64,000 nucleotides of DNA from Virgibacillus sp. NKC19-16 (GCF_021560035.1 NZ_CP074373.1:1050001-1114000); one strand, 5' to 3'; numbered from the stretch's first letter, positions 35,379 through 45,561 are shown. Made by a program: numbers and translations. Notes: a model not told the origin generated them from the letters alone.

Positions 35379-35598
35379 CTTATAGGTGTTTGTTACTACA
35401 CCTAGGTTGAGGATGCTGAAAACAAATATCATTTAACAGAAAAGGAATAAACACTAGATAAAATATGGAAGGTTCTATTGTTGATCAATAAATGAAGAGA
35501 AAACATTTATATGCCATTATCCTCATCAATATTTGGTGGCGAGACTTCATTTTGAATTGGTCCTAATGGAATGAATGCATAGCCAAACTCTATGTTTA

Positions 35599-35637
35599 AT
35601 CCCCCTTGTAACAATCTGAAATTAATACAAGGGGGAT
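35599..35637 (-). terminator. Hairpin at the 3' end of the PIG-L gene
   Basis: ATCCCCCTTGTA (35599-35610) pairs perfectly with TACAAGGGGGAT (35626-35637). It lies nine bases after the stop of the minus-strand gene. The rest of 35379-35598 holds nothing recognisable. Confidence 0.75.
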
Positions 35638-35645
35638 AAATTATT

Positions 35646-38425
35646 CTACTGCCATTTTTCAATCAAAGAGTCCGCATCTTTATCCAAATCGCTGTATGCC
35701 TTCTCGGAAACTGATTCGTTCTCCAGCAATTGATTCATTAGTTGTTTAAAGCTAGACATATGTTTAACAACTTTTGTACCTTGCTCCTTATTCTCATAGT
35801 GGTCAACAGATGTTAAGTGAGTTGTTAATAAATGAACATCGTCCTCGTTATTAAATTCACCGTCATCCGCTAGACGCTCTACTAATCTTTTCATTTTAGA
35901 TGCACTAATTTCTTCAACATTTTCATCGGCGCCATAACTTAAGAGGTTGGTGAAGATGCGATATCCACCAGGTACTTGATTATTGATTTGACGATAGAAC
36001 ACTAAGCTGGAATACAGATAGGTTCCTTCTCCATAATCTGTCATCAAAATACCACCATCAAACGGATCTTCTCCTGGGTCGGCCATGCTTACAAACGTTT
36101 CATATCGATTATCCCAGTTCATAGGGAAGTACAGTCCTCTTTCTTGTACCCAGCCATCCCAGTCGCTTTCTGATATTTTGTTTGGAAAGTTAAATAATTT
36201 ATGATCTGGCTGTGTCATAGTAACTGGTGCCTCTTCATCTGTAACTCGCCATTCAATCGACGGACTACCTAATTCTAATGAATAGGGTGGAGTTTCATTT
36301 ACATCCCAATTATCCCCCGGTTTATGATATTGGACAACGACATGTCCTCCATTTTCAGCATAATCAAGTAAACGCTGATTGTTTTCTATTAAATCTGGCC
36401 GTGATAGGTTTGCTCTAATGCCTGTTACAATAGTATCGTATTGACTCAAGTCACCTGATTCCAAATCTGCTTCACTTAATTTCGTTACATCAAATCCTAC
36501 ATTCAGTAAATAATCGGCTACCTCATCAAAACCACTTTCAATATAACCGACTTTAAGGTTATCCGGTTTTAATAACTCAAATGCTACCGTACTTACAGTA
36601 GATGGATATTGATAATAGGAATCGTTTATATGATCGTATTTTATTTCCTGAACAGTGGTATCATAAGTTTCTTCATCTGATTCAGCAATCACATCAAAAG
36701 AATAGTCACCTTCTTCTATATCAGACGGTGGACTTACATTGAAAGTTACTTCTTGCTCCTCCAGACGCTCTGTCAATGTTACTTCCTTCTGTTCAGTGTC
36801 TGTTGTCCATCCTTCAGGCAAATTCAATGATACTTCTGCATCCTTTTCTCCGTTAAAATAATTTTTCACATTAACAGAAACAGGAACCTCTTCTTGTAAA
36901 TCCGCCGTATTTATAGTTAACTTATCTGGATCTGCCTCTACACTAAGAGCAGGTAACACGGCAATAGTATCATCTAATTCTAACATTTTGGTAGTGTGCG
37001 TTCCTTTTTCTTTAAACGAAACTTGAGTTTGTAAGACTGAATCCTCATATGGTTGGTAGTATGTCTCGTCTTCAGGTACTGTAACATTGAAAACGACTGT
37101 TTTGGATTGGTCTGGATTTAAGTGTTTAAGATTTTGGCTTTCTTCATGTTCCCAGTTTTCAGAAGTGACAAGAGAAGCTTCAACGTTTTTTATTTTTTGA
37201 TTTCCTTCATTGGTGACTTCCATGGTTACTTGTGTTTCTTCTCCCTGTGTTAAAACCTCTGAATCGATTGTAGTTTCGACATTAAGACTAGAAGAGACAA
37301 AGCTTACTTGTTGTAATTGTTCTTTTTTAAGTTCGAGCTTATGAACCAAATCATTTTTAGTACTCTCGTCCATATCAGTATTCTTAGTCATTTTTAATAC
37401 TTTTTGAACATCTTTTATAGCGTTCTGAGTAGCTGGAAAAATTTCATCTCTGTTTGGATAAAGTTCAATTATGGTTTCGATCTCCTGCTGCAACTTTTCT
37501 AATTGGTTACCTAGCCCTTTTTTAGGGACTATTTCCGCCCAATCATTCAGGTTATAAGGAATACTGGAGAATAGATCATCATTTTCGCTGTCTCCTGATG
37601 ATTTAACCAGCTCCAAGTGAGTTTGTCTAGGTTCTGCAGGTATGTCATTTCCCATTCCCTGACTCTTATGCAAATATCTTGATTCTTCTCCAAGTTGGGG
37701 ATAAGTCATTCCATAAATAGGATCATAATCACCTATTTCGATGGATGTTGTAGCAGTTTCTTCAGATTCTGCAGGCAAATATAATTTCTTTATTTGCCAA
37801 ACATCCAATCCTTCCTCAAGCTGCTCTGGGTAAACAGATGGATCTGCTGCATCCTCAAATGCTTGTTCACTTAAGATCGTGATTGTTCTATGATGGCCGT
37901 GCTGACTTTCTACATCTCGGAAAGAAGGCATAACAATATCTGGCTTATATGTGCGAATGAAGCGGATGAGACGCTCATAAGTCAAATCCTCCCCCACTTT
38001 TCCAAAGTTTCTTGAGGTGACTTGGAGAAGCCGAAGTCGTAAATGGGATCAGAAGTAGTTTCGCTCAAGTGATATGCTGTTACCCCAGTAATTTCGGCCG
38101 CTTCAATCATTTCGTTTGATCGAATAATACCCAGTCCATTCCCTAATTCACTTCCAATCTCATTCTGACCTCCTTCTCCACGGTTTGCTATAAGACTAGA
38201 AGTCTGTACACCCAATCCACGTGATAGATATGCAAGGAAATCACTCCGTTCATCGTCTGGATGTGCCCCAGTATTTAGAAAACTCACAGTTGTACTAAGC
38301 GGTTTTACTGCATTCCATAAATCTACATCTGGCTCTTCTTGTCCATCGGTTGCTACTGAACTTTGTAGTGGCAAAAGAGATAGAATTAACACGACTGAAA
38401 AAAGTACAGAGAAAATTTTCCTCAT
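35646..38425 (-). pseudogene. Secreted multidomain PIG-L family deacetylase, one-base frameshift
   Basis: Read through, it gives 926 residues: a signal peptide (1-25), an N-terminal PIG-L domain with the zinc motif GAHPDDERSD, ANRGEGGQNEIGSE, then SFRDVESQHGHHRT (second zinc His). NEW3/Ig-like beta domains follow (VTMEVTNEGNQKIKN and VSVNVKNYFNGEKDAEVSL), then a GATase-like C-terminal region (DTIVTGIRANLSR, VVVQYHKPGDNWDV). PIG-L enzymes remove N-acetyl groups from GlcNAc-type sugars. The frame breaks at the C-run 37991-37995: one extra C joins LEKWG to EDLTYERLIRF. The break splits the catalytic domain. An operator shared with the ROK unit lies upstream. Confidence 0.8.
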
Positions 38426-38496
38426 AATATGAAACCCCTTTCATTATTTTTTACAAAGTAATATTTATTCATTTACACCCCCCTTTTCGATCAAGT

Positions 38497-38523
38497 TAGT
38501 TAGTAAACTTTATTTACTAACTA
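38497..38523 (-). promoter_or_regulatory. Palindromic operator of the PIG-L gene
   Basis: Perfect inverted repeat of 11-base arms, TAGTTAGTAAA and TTTACTAACTA, around CTTTA. It is the best copy of the motif found at 30674 and 30832. Confidence 0.8.
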
Positions 38524-38973
38524 TTCAAAAATTACTTTGTACTAGAATAATACCATTGTTTATTGAAAATAGTAAATATTAAAAAAGTACTATCTTAGTA
38601 GATTTAGTAGTGAGAAAGTAGCGGTCAAATAGAACTACTATGAAATGTAGCAGTTATAAAAATTCTTCAGGATATTTTTAAACTACTAGCCTGAATGGTA
38701 CGGCAAGAACAAAGAGCTAGAATTGAAAGATCAGCGCCCCTTTTCTTGTCCATCTGGTGTATGGAAGTTCTATATTACTAAGATAGTGAGAGTTTAATTG
38801 TGTTTGGGACTGGAAAATATTATATTACTCCAAGTCCACTCTGTGATATAGTAAAATATAGGGGTCGGATCCTCAACTGCTCTTTTATGGAAACAATATT
38901 ACTTAAATAAGATACCAATCTTTTTATGAATCAAAAATGCTTAGTATAAAACTCGAAAGGAATGATGTAAGAA
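38524..38973. other. Intergenic region, nothing recognised
   Basis: 450 AT-rich bases between divergent genes. It should contain the promoters of the PIG-L gene and the FCD regulator, but I find no clear -35/-10 pair. Confidence 0.4.
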
Positions 38974-39648
38974 ATGAGCAATTTATCCTTGGAAAAAAGG
39001 GAACCTTATTATGTTCAATTTTATCATATGATTAAACAAATGATTTTTGAAGGGAAATATCAGCCAGAGGAAAGAATCAATGAAACTCAGTTGGCGAAGG
39101 AATACAATGTGAGCAAAAGTCCAATAAGAGAAGCAATAAGAATTCTTGAAAATGAAGGACTGTTAGTGGTAGATAAGTCAAAAGTAATTGTTTACAAACC
39201 TACATTGAAAGATGTAATGGATATCTATCAATGTCGCATGGCGCTTGAATCATTTGCGGTAAAGTTAACAACAAAAATAGCTACAGATGCTGAACTTAAA
39301 GACATTGAAGATACGTTGAAGACAACGGAAACTGCTATACAAGCAGAAGAGGAATCCAATAAAATTATTTCGCTTAATGAAAATTTCCATCATTTAATCC
39401 TCACATATTGCAGAAATAGTCGTCTTCAAAAACAGGTCAATAATCTAAAGGCACTTATAAACTATTTTCGAATATTGAATTTTAAAGGAGAATTAAGAGC
39501 GAAGGAAATTTTGGGACAGCATCGAAAGATTTTCGATTATATAGAACAAAGAGATGAAATAAGTGCATCAACAGAAATGATTAAACATTTAGAACTTGAT
39601 GTTAAGCATTTAATGGAGATACTTAATGTTACAGAAGAAAAAACATGA
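38974..39648 (+). CDS. GntR-family regulator with FCD domain
   Basis: A 224-residue repressor or activator. The winged helix (about 10-70) shows EGKYQPEERINETQLAKEYNVSKSPIREAIRILENEGLLVV. The FCD ligand domain (about 80-215) shows DVMDIYQCRMALESFAVKLT, NENFHHLILTYCRNSRLQKQ and a metal-site-type His pattern. Ligands of this subfamily are usually hydroxy or sugar acids. It lies just upstream of, and on the same strand as, the tartrate/malate-type cluster, which it probably regulates. Confidence 0.87.
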   Translation: MSNLSLEKREPYYVQFYHMIKQMIFEGKYQPEERINETQLAKEYNVSKSPIREAIRILENEGLLVVDKSKVIVYKPTLKDVMDIYQCRMALESFAVKLTTKIATDAELKDIEDTLKTTETAIQAEEESNKIISLNENFHHLILTYCRNSRLQKQVNNLKALINYFRILNFKGELRAKEILGQHRKIFDYIEQRDEISASTEMIKHLELDVKHLMEILNVTEEKT

Positions 39649-39738
39649 ATTTAATAACCTTTATAAAGCTGGATCCCGTATATGTGGAATACAGCTTTTT
39701 TAGTTGGATGAAAAATAATAAAAGAAATAAAAAAGCTA

Positions 39739-39780
39739 TTGCAAAAAGTTAAAATATATTATATTATAATTCTAAGAATT
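39739..39780 (+). promoter_or_regulatory. Promoter and small palindrome before the dehydrogenase gene
   Basis: TTGCAA (39739-39744), 17 bases, TATTAT (39762-39767). AATTCT-A-AGAATT (39768-39780) sits right after the -10 box and could be the operator of the FCD regulator. Confidence 0.45.
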
Positions 39781-39832
39781 AATACAGTCGACTAACGACT
39801 CTTATAATTATTTACTTAGGAGGAATTCGAGA

Positions 39833-40894
39833 ATGAATAAATTTAAAGTGGCAACTATTCCAGGAGATGGGGTCGGTAAAGAAGTAGTACCTGCTGCTAA
39901 GGAAGTTTTGAAAGCGGTATCGGAAGTGCATGGTGGGCTATCATTTGAGTTTACTGATTTCCCTTATAGCTGTGAGTACTATTTAGAGAATGGTGTTATG
40001 ATGCCTGAAGACGGTCTAGAAAAACTTAAAAATTTTGATTCGATATTCTTAGGAGCAGTTGGAAATATCAAACTAGTACCTGATCATATTTCCTTATGGG
40101 GACTTTTAATTAAACTTCGCCGTGAGTTTGAACAAGAAATTAATATTCGACCTGCCAAAGTCCTTAGTGGTGTCAAATCCCCACTAGTCAATCCAAAAGA
40201 TTTTGATCTAATTGTTGTCAGGGAAAATAGTGAAGGGGAGTATAGTGAAGTTGGTGGCAGGATCTTCCGTGGGGATAACGAAATTGCCATTCAAAATAAT
40301 ATTTTTTCTCGGAGAGGTACAGAACAGGCAATGCGGTATGCGTTTGAGTTAGCATCTAAACGCAACAAGCATGTAACCAGCGCTACGAAGTCCAATGGTA
40401 TTGTCCATTCCATGCCATTTTGGGACGAGATATTTAAAGATGTTTCTAAAGATTATCCGGAGATTCAAACAGATTCCCAACATATCGACGCACTGGCTGC
40501 CTTCTTTGTAACACATCCGGACAAATTCGATGTGATTGTAGCTAGTAATCTGTTTGGAGATATCTTAACGGATATAGGTGCTGGAATAATGGGTAGTGTT
40601 GGAATTGCTCCAGCTGCAAATATTAATGTAAATGGTAAGTACCCATCCATGTTTGAACCTGTTCATGGTTCAGCGCCCGATATTATTGGAAAAGGAATTG
40701 CAAATCCAATTGGCCAAATTTGGACAGCGAAAATGATGCTTGATCATATGGGAGAAGGTGAAATAGGTGCAGAACTGTTGGATGTCATTGAAAGCACAAC
40801 AAGTGATGGTATTATAACCCCGGACATCAGTGGAAAGCATACAACAAAAGAGGTAACAGAAGAAATTATTACCCGTTTAAAATCTAGAGCCTAA
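39833..40894 (+). CDS. Tartrate dehydrogenase / D-malate dehydrogenase (decarboxylating)
   Basis: A 353-residue member of the isocitrate/isopropylmalate dehydrogenase family: TIPGDGVGKEVVPAAKEVL, IVVRENSEGEYSEVGG (the RENxEG variant of tartrate/malate enzymes), VTSATKSNGIVHSMPFWDEIF, VASNLFGDILTDIGAGIMGSVG and FEPVHGSAPDIIGKGIANP. It oxidises 2-hydroxy diacids with NAD+ and Mg/Mn, with decarboxylation. In a cluster with a 2-hydroxycarboxylate carrier and glycerate kinase, conversion of a tartrate isomer to glycerate is plausible. Ribosome site GGAGG. Confidence 0.85.
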   Translation: MNKFKVATIPGDGVGKEVVPAAKEVLKAVSEVHGGLSFEFTDFPYSCEYYLENGVMMPEDGLEKLKNFDSIFLGAVGNIKLVPDHISLWGLLIKLRREFEQEINIRPAKVLSGVKSPLVNPKDFDLIVVRENSEGEYSEVGGRIFRGDNEIAIQNNIFSRRGTEQAMRYAFELASKRNKHVTSATKSNGIVHSMPFWDEIFKDVSKDYPEIQTDSQHIDALAAFFVTHPDKFDVIVASNLFGDILTDIGAGIMGSVGIAPAANINVNGKYPSMFEPVHGSAPDIIGKGIANPIGQIWTAKMMLDHMGEGEIGAELLDVIESTTSDGIITPDISGKHTTKEVTEEIITRLKSRA

Positions 40895-40914
40895 CATCAT
40901 AGAATCTGTAACAC

Positions 40915-40950
40915 ATATATGAATCTATCGAAATTGATAGATTCATATAT
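40915..40950. other. Perfect 15-bp hairpin between dehydrogenase and transporter genes
   Basis: ATATATGAATCTATC and GATAGATTCATATAT enclose GAAATT. No T-run follows. It ends at the -35 box of the next promoter, so it may terminate or insulate. Confidence 0.6.
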
Positions 40951-40975
40951 TGACAAATATATGCAAACGCTTTCG
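40950..40975 (+). promoter_or_regulatory. TTGACA box with cre-like site before the 2HCT transporter
   Basis: TTGACA (40950-40955), then ATGCAAACGCTTTCG (40961-40975), which fits the CcpA consensus except for its last base. Catabolite repression is predicted. Confidence 0.6.
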
Positions 40976-41015
40976 ATGAAAGATTTATGAAAAAAACAAT
41001 AAAAGGAGTGTTAAG

Positions 41016-42359
41016 ATGAGCAGTGTGAAAAAGGAACAGGTAGTGGACAATTATGATTTGGAACCAAAACAGAAATTTAAAATCGCTGGTATTGATGGAA
41101 CAATATTTTTAGCAATTACTGCTGTATTACTCGTTGCTGTTTATATGGAAATCTTGCCGGTGAATTTTGCAAGTGGGTTTATCGTTTCTGTGGTTATGGG
41201 GTTATTATTAATGTGGGTAGGCAATCAGATACCAGTATTTAGTACATTTGGCGGAGGGCCTATTCTTTGTATCCTAATACCGGCATTATTTCTGTACTGG
41301 GGATGGTTACCTGAGAGTATGGGAGCTCTTACAGACACATTTTACAATGAAATTGGTTTTTCTGATTTTGCTGTAACAGGTATTATTGTAGGTAGTATTT
41401 TAAGCATGGACCGTAAGATGTTAATGAAGGTTGGCGTGCGATTTTTTATTCCTCTTTTAGGTGCAATTTTCTCAGGGTTATTAATTGGTGGACTGGTTGG
41501 GGAGTTAATCGGATTTGGATTTGGTCAGACTATTTTCTATGTTGTTGGCCCGATCATGGGTGGAGGTATGGCGGCAGGAGCTGTACCGATGGCAGAAATC
41601 TTTGCATCCAGTAGCGGTGATGATGCAGGAGCGATATTAGCTCAAATCGCACCAGCCGTAATGGTAGGAAATATGATTTGTATTCTTGCTGCAGGTGCCT
41701 TGAATGGCCTTGGAAAAAGAAAAAACAGACCGAAAAACTTTTCTGGTGATGGAGAGATATTGAGATTAAAAGAAGGCGAGGAAAAGATTGATTTAAAAAG
41801 TGATAACTCTGCCTTTCCATTTTCCTTAAACAGTCTGAGTATTGGGATTATCATAGCTACTACTATTTTTGTTTTTGGTCAAATTGTTGCTGAATTAATA
41901 CCGGGGTTTCATTACTATGTATGGATTATTTTAGGGGCAGCAGCTTTAAAAATATTCAACCTCCTACCTGAATATATTGAAAAAGCTGCAGAGGATTGGT
42001 ATGAACTAATTACAAAAGCGTGGGTGCCAGCTATCCTTGTGGCAATCAGTGCTGGCATGATTGATTTTACTAGTGTAATTGAAATTGTTACGAACCCAAG
42101 TTATATCAGTTTAACAGTCATAACAGTAATTGTTGCAGTGCTTGCTGCAGGATTCATTGGTTTGCTTGTTGGTTTCTATTTTATTGAATCTTCCATTGCT
42201 GCAGGTATTGGTATGGCGGACATGGGTGGATCGGGTGACGTAGCTGTGCTAAGTGCAGCAGAAAGAATGGGATTAATGCCATTCTTGCAGATTTCATCGC
42301 GGATAGGTGGAGCAATTATGTTAATTATTTTATCTATTTTAGCTCCTTTCCTAATGTAA
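41016..42359 (+). CDS. 2-hydroxycarboxylate transporter family protein (CitS/CimH type)
   Basis: A 447-residue sodium-linked carrier with about eleven hydrophobic segments. It has the two re-entrant-loop motifs of the 2HCT family: VVGPIMGGGMAAGAVPMAEI and GMADMGGSGDVAVLSAAERMGLMPF. Members carry citrate, malate or lactate. Its operon mates suggest a hydroxy diacid such as tartrate or malate. Ribosome site AAAGGAG. Confidence 0.88.
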   Translation: MSSVKKEQVVDNYDLEPKQKFKIAGIDGTIFLAITAVLLVAVYMEILPVNFASGFIVSVVMGLLLMWVGNQIPVFSTFGGGPILCILIPALFLYWGWLPESMGALTDTFYNEIGFSDFAVTGIIVGSILSMDRKMLMKVGVRFFIPLLGAIFSGLLIGGLVGELIGFGFGQTIFYVVGPIMGGGMAAGAVPMAEIFASSSGDDAGAILAQIAPAVMVGNMICILAAGALNGLGKRKNRPKNFSGDGEILRLKEGEEKIDLKSDNSAFPFSLNSLSIGIIIATTIFVFGQIVAELIPGFHYYVWIILGAAALKIFNLLPEYIEKAAEDWYELITKAWVPAILVAISAGMIDFTSVIEIVTNPSYISLTVITVIVAVLAAGFIGLLVGFYFIESSIAAGIGMADMGGSGDVAVLSAAERMGLMPFLQISSRIGGAIMLIILSILAPFLM

Positions 42360-42379
42360 AAGGTCATATTTAAATGTAA

Positions 42380-42417
42380 TGAAAACATAACGGAATTGAA
42401 TGTTCGTTATGTTTTCA
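42380..42417 (+). terminator. 13-bp hairpin after the transporter gene
   Basis: TGAAAACATAACG pairs perfectly with CGTTATGTTTTCA. The tail is not T-rich, so partial termination or RNA processing is possible. Confidence 0.55.
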
Positions 42418-42476
42418 CGTGTAATTTGTTACAAGGAGCGGAAAAACGAAATATATAGACGGAGGGAGTGTTGAGG

Positions 42477-43625
42477 GTGAAAGTTTTAATTGCTATCGAT
42501 TCATTTAAAGGAAGTATTTCTTCAATAAAAGGAAGTGAAGCTATTTCATTAGGCCTAACTGAAGCTTATAATGATGCAGAAATTAGTACTCTTCCATTGG
42601 CTGATGGCGGAGAAGGAACTGTTGAAGCTTTGGTTCACTCAACAGAAGGTCAATGGATAGAAAAAATGGTGAGAGGCCCACTTGACGAAAATGTAAATGC
42701 AATGTATGGAGTCTCGGGTGATGGAAAAACAGCTATGATTGAAGTTGCAGCTGCCTGCGGACTCCCACTCATTTCACGAGATTTGCTGAATCCTTTGAAA
42801 ACAAGCACTTACGGTGTAGGAGAGCTTATAAATGATGCCATCGAAAAAGGGTGTCGCCATTTTATTATCGGTTTGGGTGGGAGTGCAACCAATGATGCCG
42901 GGGTCGGCATGCTGCAGGCATTGGGATACAAATTTTTGGATGATCAAAATCAGGAGGTTAAAACCGGGGGTAAAGTACTTAGGGAGATTCAGCATATTGA
43001 CACGAATCTAGTAAATCCATTATTAAAGGACTGTAAATTTCAGGTGGCATGTGATGTGAATAACTACCTCTATGGTGTAAATGGTGCCGCATATGTATAT
43101 GGTCCCCAAAAAGGTGCGACAGAAGATGATGTAAAAGAATTAGATAAAGGACTTGAGAGTTTTGCAAACAGGGTTTCTCAAGAACTTAAACTCGATATTC
43201 ATGCTATTGAAGGTGCTGGAGCTGCCGGTGGTTTAGGCGCTGCATTTGCGGGCTTTTTAAATGCCGATTTACAGTCTGGAATTGAACTTGTTTTAGAGAT
43301 TATTGGATTGGAAAAATATATTCAAGGCGCGGATTTTGTTATAACTGGGGAAGGGATGCTGGATGGCCAGACTTCGATGGGAAAAGCTCCAATTGGTGTT
43401 GCTCAATTGGCTGAAAAATACGATGTCCCTGTCATTGCTTTAGCCGGTGGAATCAATCAGGATAATTTCATCTTAAATGACCGAGGGATGACATCCTGCT
43501 TTTCTATAATAAATGCACCTATGACTTTGGGTGAGGCTATGGATTCAGATACAACTTTTCGAAACTTAAGATTTACCGCCAATCAGTTATTCCGATTGGT
43601 GAAAGCTATACATATAGTAGATTAG
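42477..43625 (+). CDS. Glycerate kinase (GarK/GlxK family)
   Basis: A 382-residue enzyme with the N-terminal MKVLIAIDSFKGSISS, LADGGEGTVEAL, IGLGGSATNDAGVGMLQALG, GAAGGLGAAFAGFLNA and DFVITGEGMLDGQT. It phosphorylates D-glycerate, feeding glycolysis. Several starts are possible; GTG 42477 gives the family N terminus, with GGAGG at 42461-42465. The downstream dehydratase gene starts 12 bases after the stop. Confidence 0.9.
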   Translation: MKVLIAIDSFKGSISSIKGSEAISLGLTEAYNDAEISTLPLADGGEGTVEALVHSTEGQWIEKMVRGPLDENVNAMYGVSGDGKTAMIEVAAACGLPLISRDLLNPLKTSTYGVGELINDAIEKGCRHFIIGLGGSATNDAGVGMLQALGYKFLDDQNQEVKTGGKVLREIQHIDTNLVNPLLKDCKFQVACDVNNYLYGVNGAAYVYGPQKGATEDDVKELDKGLESFANRVSQELKLDIHAIEGAGAAGGLGAAFAGFLNADLQSGIELVLEIIGLEKYIQGADFVITGEGMLDGQTSMGKAPIGVAQLAEKYDVPVIALAGGINQDNFILNDRGMTSCFSIINAPMTLGEAMDSDTTFRNLRFTANQLFRLVKAIHIVD

Positions 43626-43637
43626 GGAGAGGATACT

Positions 43638-44825
43638 ATGAAAATTACTGATGTAAAGATCTTGCCTGTAAATCGATTTTTATATGTAAAAGTGTTCACG
43701 GACGAGGGTATTGTTGGTTTAGGTGAATCTGGAGCATGGGGATTTCTTGATGCTTCTGCCGAGGCGGTTAACTCGTTTAAGACGTATCTAATTGGAAAAG
43801 ATCCACTTCAAATAGAGCATCACTGGCAATATATGTATCGTTCTTTTCATTTTAGAGGCGCAGCAATCATGGGAGCAATTAGTGCTATTGACATAGCCTT
43901 ATGGGACATTGCCGGTAAATGGTTTAATGTGCCAACTTATATGCTACTAGGAGGAAAAAGCAGAGATAAAATTAGAACCTATTACCATGTCCACGGAGAA
44001 ACTACAGAAGAACTAGTGGCTAATTGCATGAAAGCAAAAGAGCTCGGTTTTAATGCGATTGGTCATTTGTCGCCTTTCTTGGACGAACCAAGAAGTACGC
44101 CTTATTTTGAACCTTATGTAAAAATGATCAATGAAGCTACAGAGCGGGTGAGAATTATACGTGAAGCAGTTGGTAATGATATGGATTTATGCTTGGAATT
44201 ACATAGAAGAATGCAGCCTGGGGAAGCAGTTGCCTTCTCAAAGGCGGTTGAAAAGTACCATCCATTCTTCTTGGAAGATCCAGTTATACCCGATAATTTT
44301 GATTCGATGGCACTTATAGCTAGCAAGTCTAATGTACCAATTGCTACTGGCGAAAGAATTCATACAATCCAGGAATTCGAAATGCTTTTATCCAGAAACG
44401 CCATGTCTTATGCAAGGACAAGTGTATGTTTATGCGGTGGAATTACTGGTACAAAGAAAATTGCTGCAATAGCAGAAGCGCATGGGGTACAGATTGTTCC
44501 TCATAACCCATTAAGTCCGGTAAGTACAGCAGCATGTATTCAAATTGCGACTGCAGTAGATAATCTGGCTATACAGGAACTACCTGATCACAATACCTTA
44601 TCTGCCACAGAAAGGTTTACCAGTTCCGAGACTATCCAGGAAGAAAGTTTTAAACAGAGCGATTTCGTAACATGGGTTCCTACAGTGACAGATGGCTTTA
44701 TTGATGTGCCTAAACAAGTAGGAATTGGTATGGATTTAGTAGAAAACGCAGACGAGAAGTTTCCGTATAAAAGAAGGGAGATAAATACTAGACTTCACGT
44801 AGATGGATCTGTGATTGATCAATAA
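43638..44825 (+). CDS. Enolase-superfamily sugar-acid dehydratase (mandelate racemase / galactonate dehydratase group)
   Basis: A 395-residue protein with the capping domain (residues 1-110, VFTDEGIVGLGESGAWG) and the barrel metal ligands in DLCLELHRRM, FFLEDPV and TGERIHTI, plus the catalytic-His region QIVPHNPLSPVSTAA. It dehydrates a sugar acid or hydroxy diacid to a 2-keto product. Resemblance is closest to DgoD/ManD-type enzymes. With a tartrate-type dehydrogenase and glycerate kinase, a tartrate or C4-C6 acid substrate is possible. Confidence 0.85.
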   Translation: MKITDVKILPVNRFLYVKVFTDEGIVGLGESGAWGFLDASAEAVNSFKTYLIGKDPLQIEHHWQYMYRSFHFRGAAIMGAISAIDIALWDIAGKWFNVPTYMLLGGKSRDKIRTYYHVHGETTEELVANCMKAKELGFNAIGHLSPFLDEPRSTPYFEPYVKMINEATERVRIIREAVGNDMDLCLELHRRMQPGEAVAFSKAVEKYHPFFLEDPVIPDNFDSMALIASKSNVPIATGERIHTIQEFEMLLSRNAMSYARTSVCLCGGITGTKKIAAIAEAHGVQIVPHNPLSPVSTAACIQIATAVDNLAIQELPDHNTLSATERFTSSETIQEESFKQSDFVTWVPTVTDGFIDVPKQVGIGMDLVENADEKFPYKRREINTRLHVDGSVIDQ

Positions 44826-44915
44826 TTAGCTAAAGAACTGGTCCTTACGACAGTACATCATAGCAACCCGTTAAATTATGAAATTGTTTCTAAAAAAATA
44901 TTATTAAAACAAATT

Positions 44916-44957
44916 AAGCGTGGTACCTTCACCAATTCATAATGAGGTACCACGCTT
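44916..44957 (+). terminator. Terminator of the hydroxy-acid cluster
   Basis: AAGCGTGGTACCT and AGGTACCACGCTT, a perfect 13-bp stem followed by TAATT. It may also serve the opposing FCD pseudogene. Confidence 0.8.
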
Positions 44958-45036
44958 TAATTCACTGCGGGTTAGCCTCGCCCTCTACTCTCTAACCTTC
45001 ATAAGAAAGGTAGGCTGATTTCCAAATTCCCCCATA

Positions 45037-45555
45037 TCATTCATAATCTTTACTCCCTAAAATATGCAAACAAAAGTCTAGATCTGCTTGAAGGCGATTT
45101 TCCATCAGTTGCTTAGCTGCCTGCCCATCTCTGTTTTTAATCGCTTTTCCTCGTGCTCATCAATTAGAAAAGGGCGCATGTGCAGCACTACAGTTTTACG
45201 AAAAAGATAGATAATTGACTTCATGTGGTTAATGATATCAATGATTTCTGAGTTACCACTTGCCTGAACAATTAATTCATGAAAATGTTCGTTTGCTTTC
45301 ATAACCTCTTCAGTTGTTCCTTCTCGCCCAAATTTAATACATTGAGAAAGTGAATTTAATTTCTCTTCAGGTAAATATATTGCTGCTGCTTGACTTGAAA
45401 ATCCTTCTAGGAGGATCCTTACTTGAAATAAGTTTCGTAAATCTTTATCGGTAGATTGTACGACCTTTTTATTTATAATAAGCCCTCATATATTAATTGC
45501 CTAAGAGCTTCCCTTATAGGTGTACGGCTAAAGCCCAATTCCTGAGCAAGCCTTT
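45037..45555 (-). pseudogene. Broken GntR/FCD regulator
   Basis: Reading the minus strand gives GFSRTPIREALRQLIYEGL (winged-helix end), then in another frame DKDLRNLFQVRILLEGFSSQAAAIYL, NEHFHELIVQASGNSEIIDII and HMKSIIYLFRKTV. A third frame gives NRDGQAAKQLMENRLQAD and FCLHILG. Two frameshifts (near 45480 and 45160) and loss of the first half of the DNA-binding domain at about 45555 show inactivation. The intact FCD regulator at 38974 is a separate gene. Confidence 0.75.
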
Positions 45556-45561
45556 ATTTTA

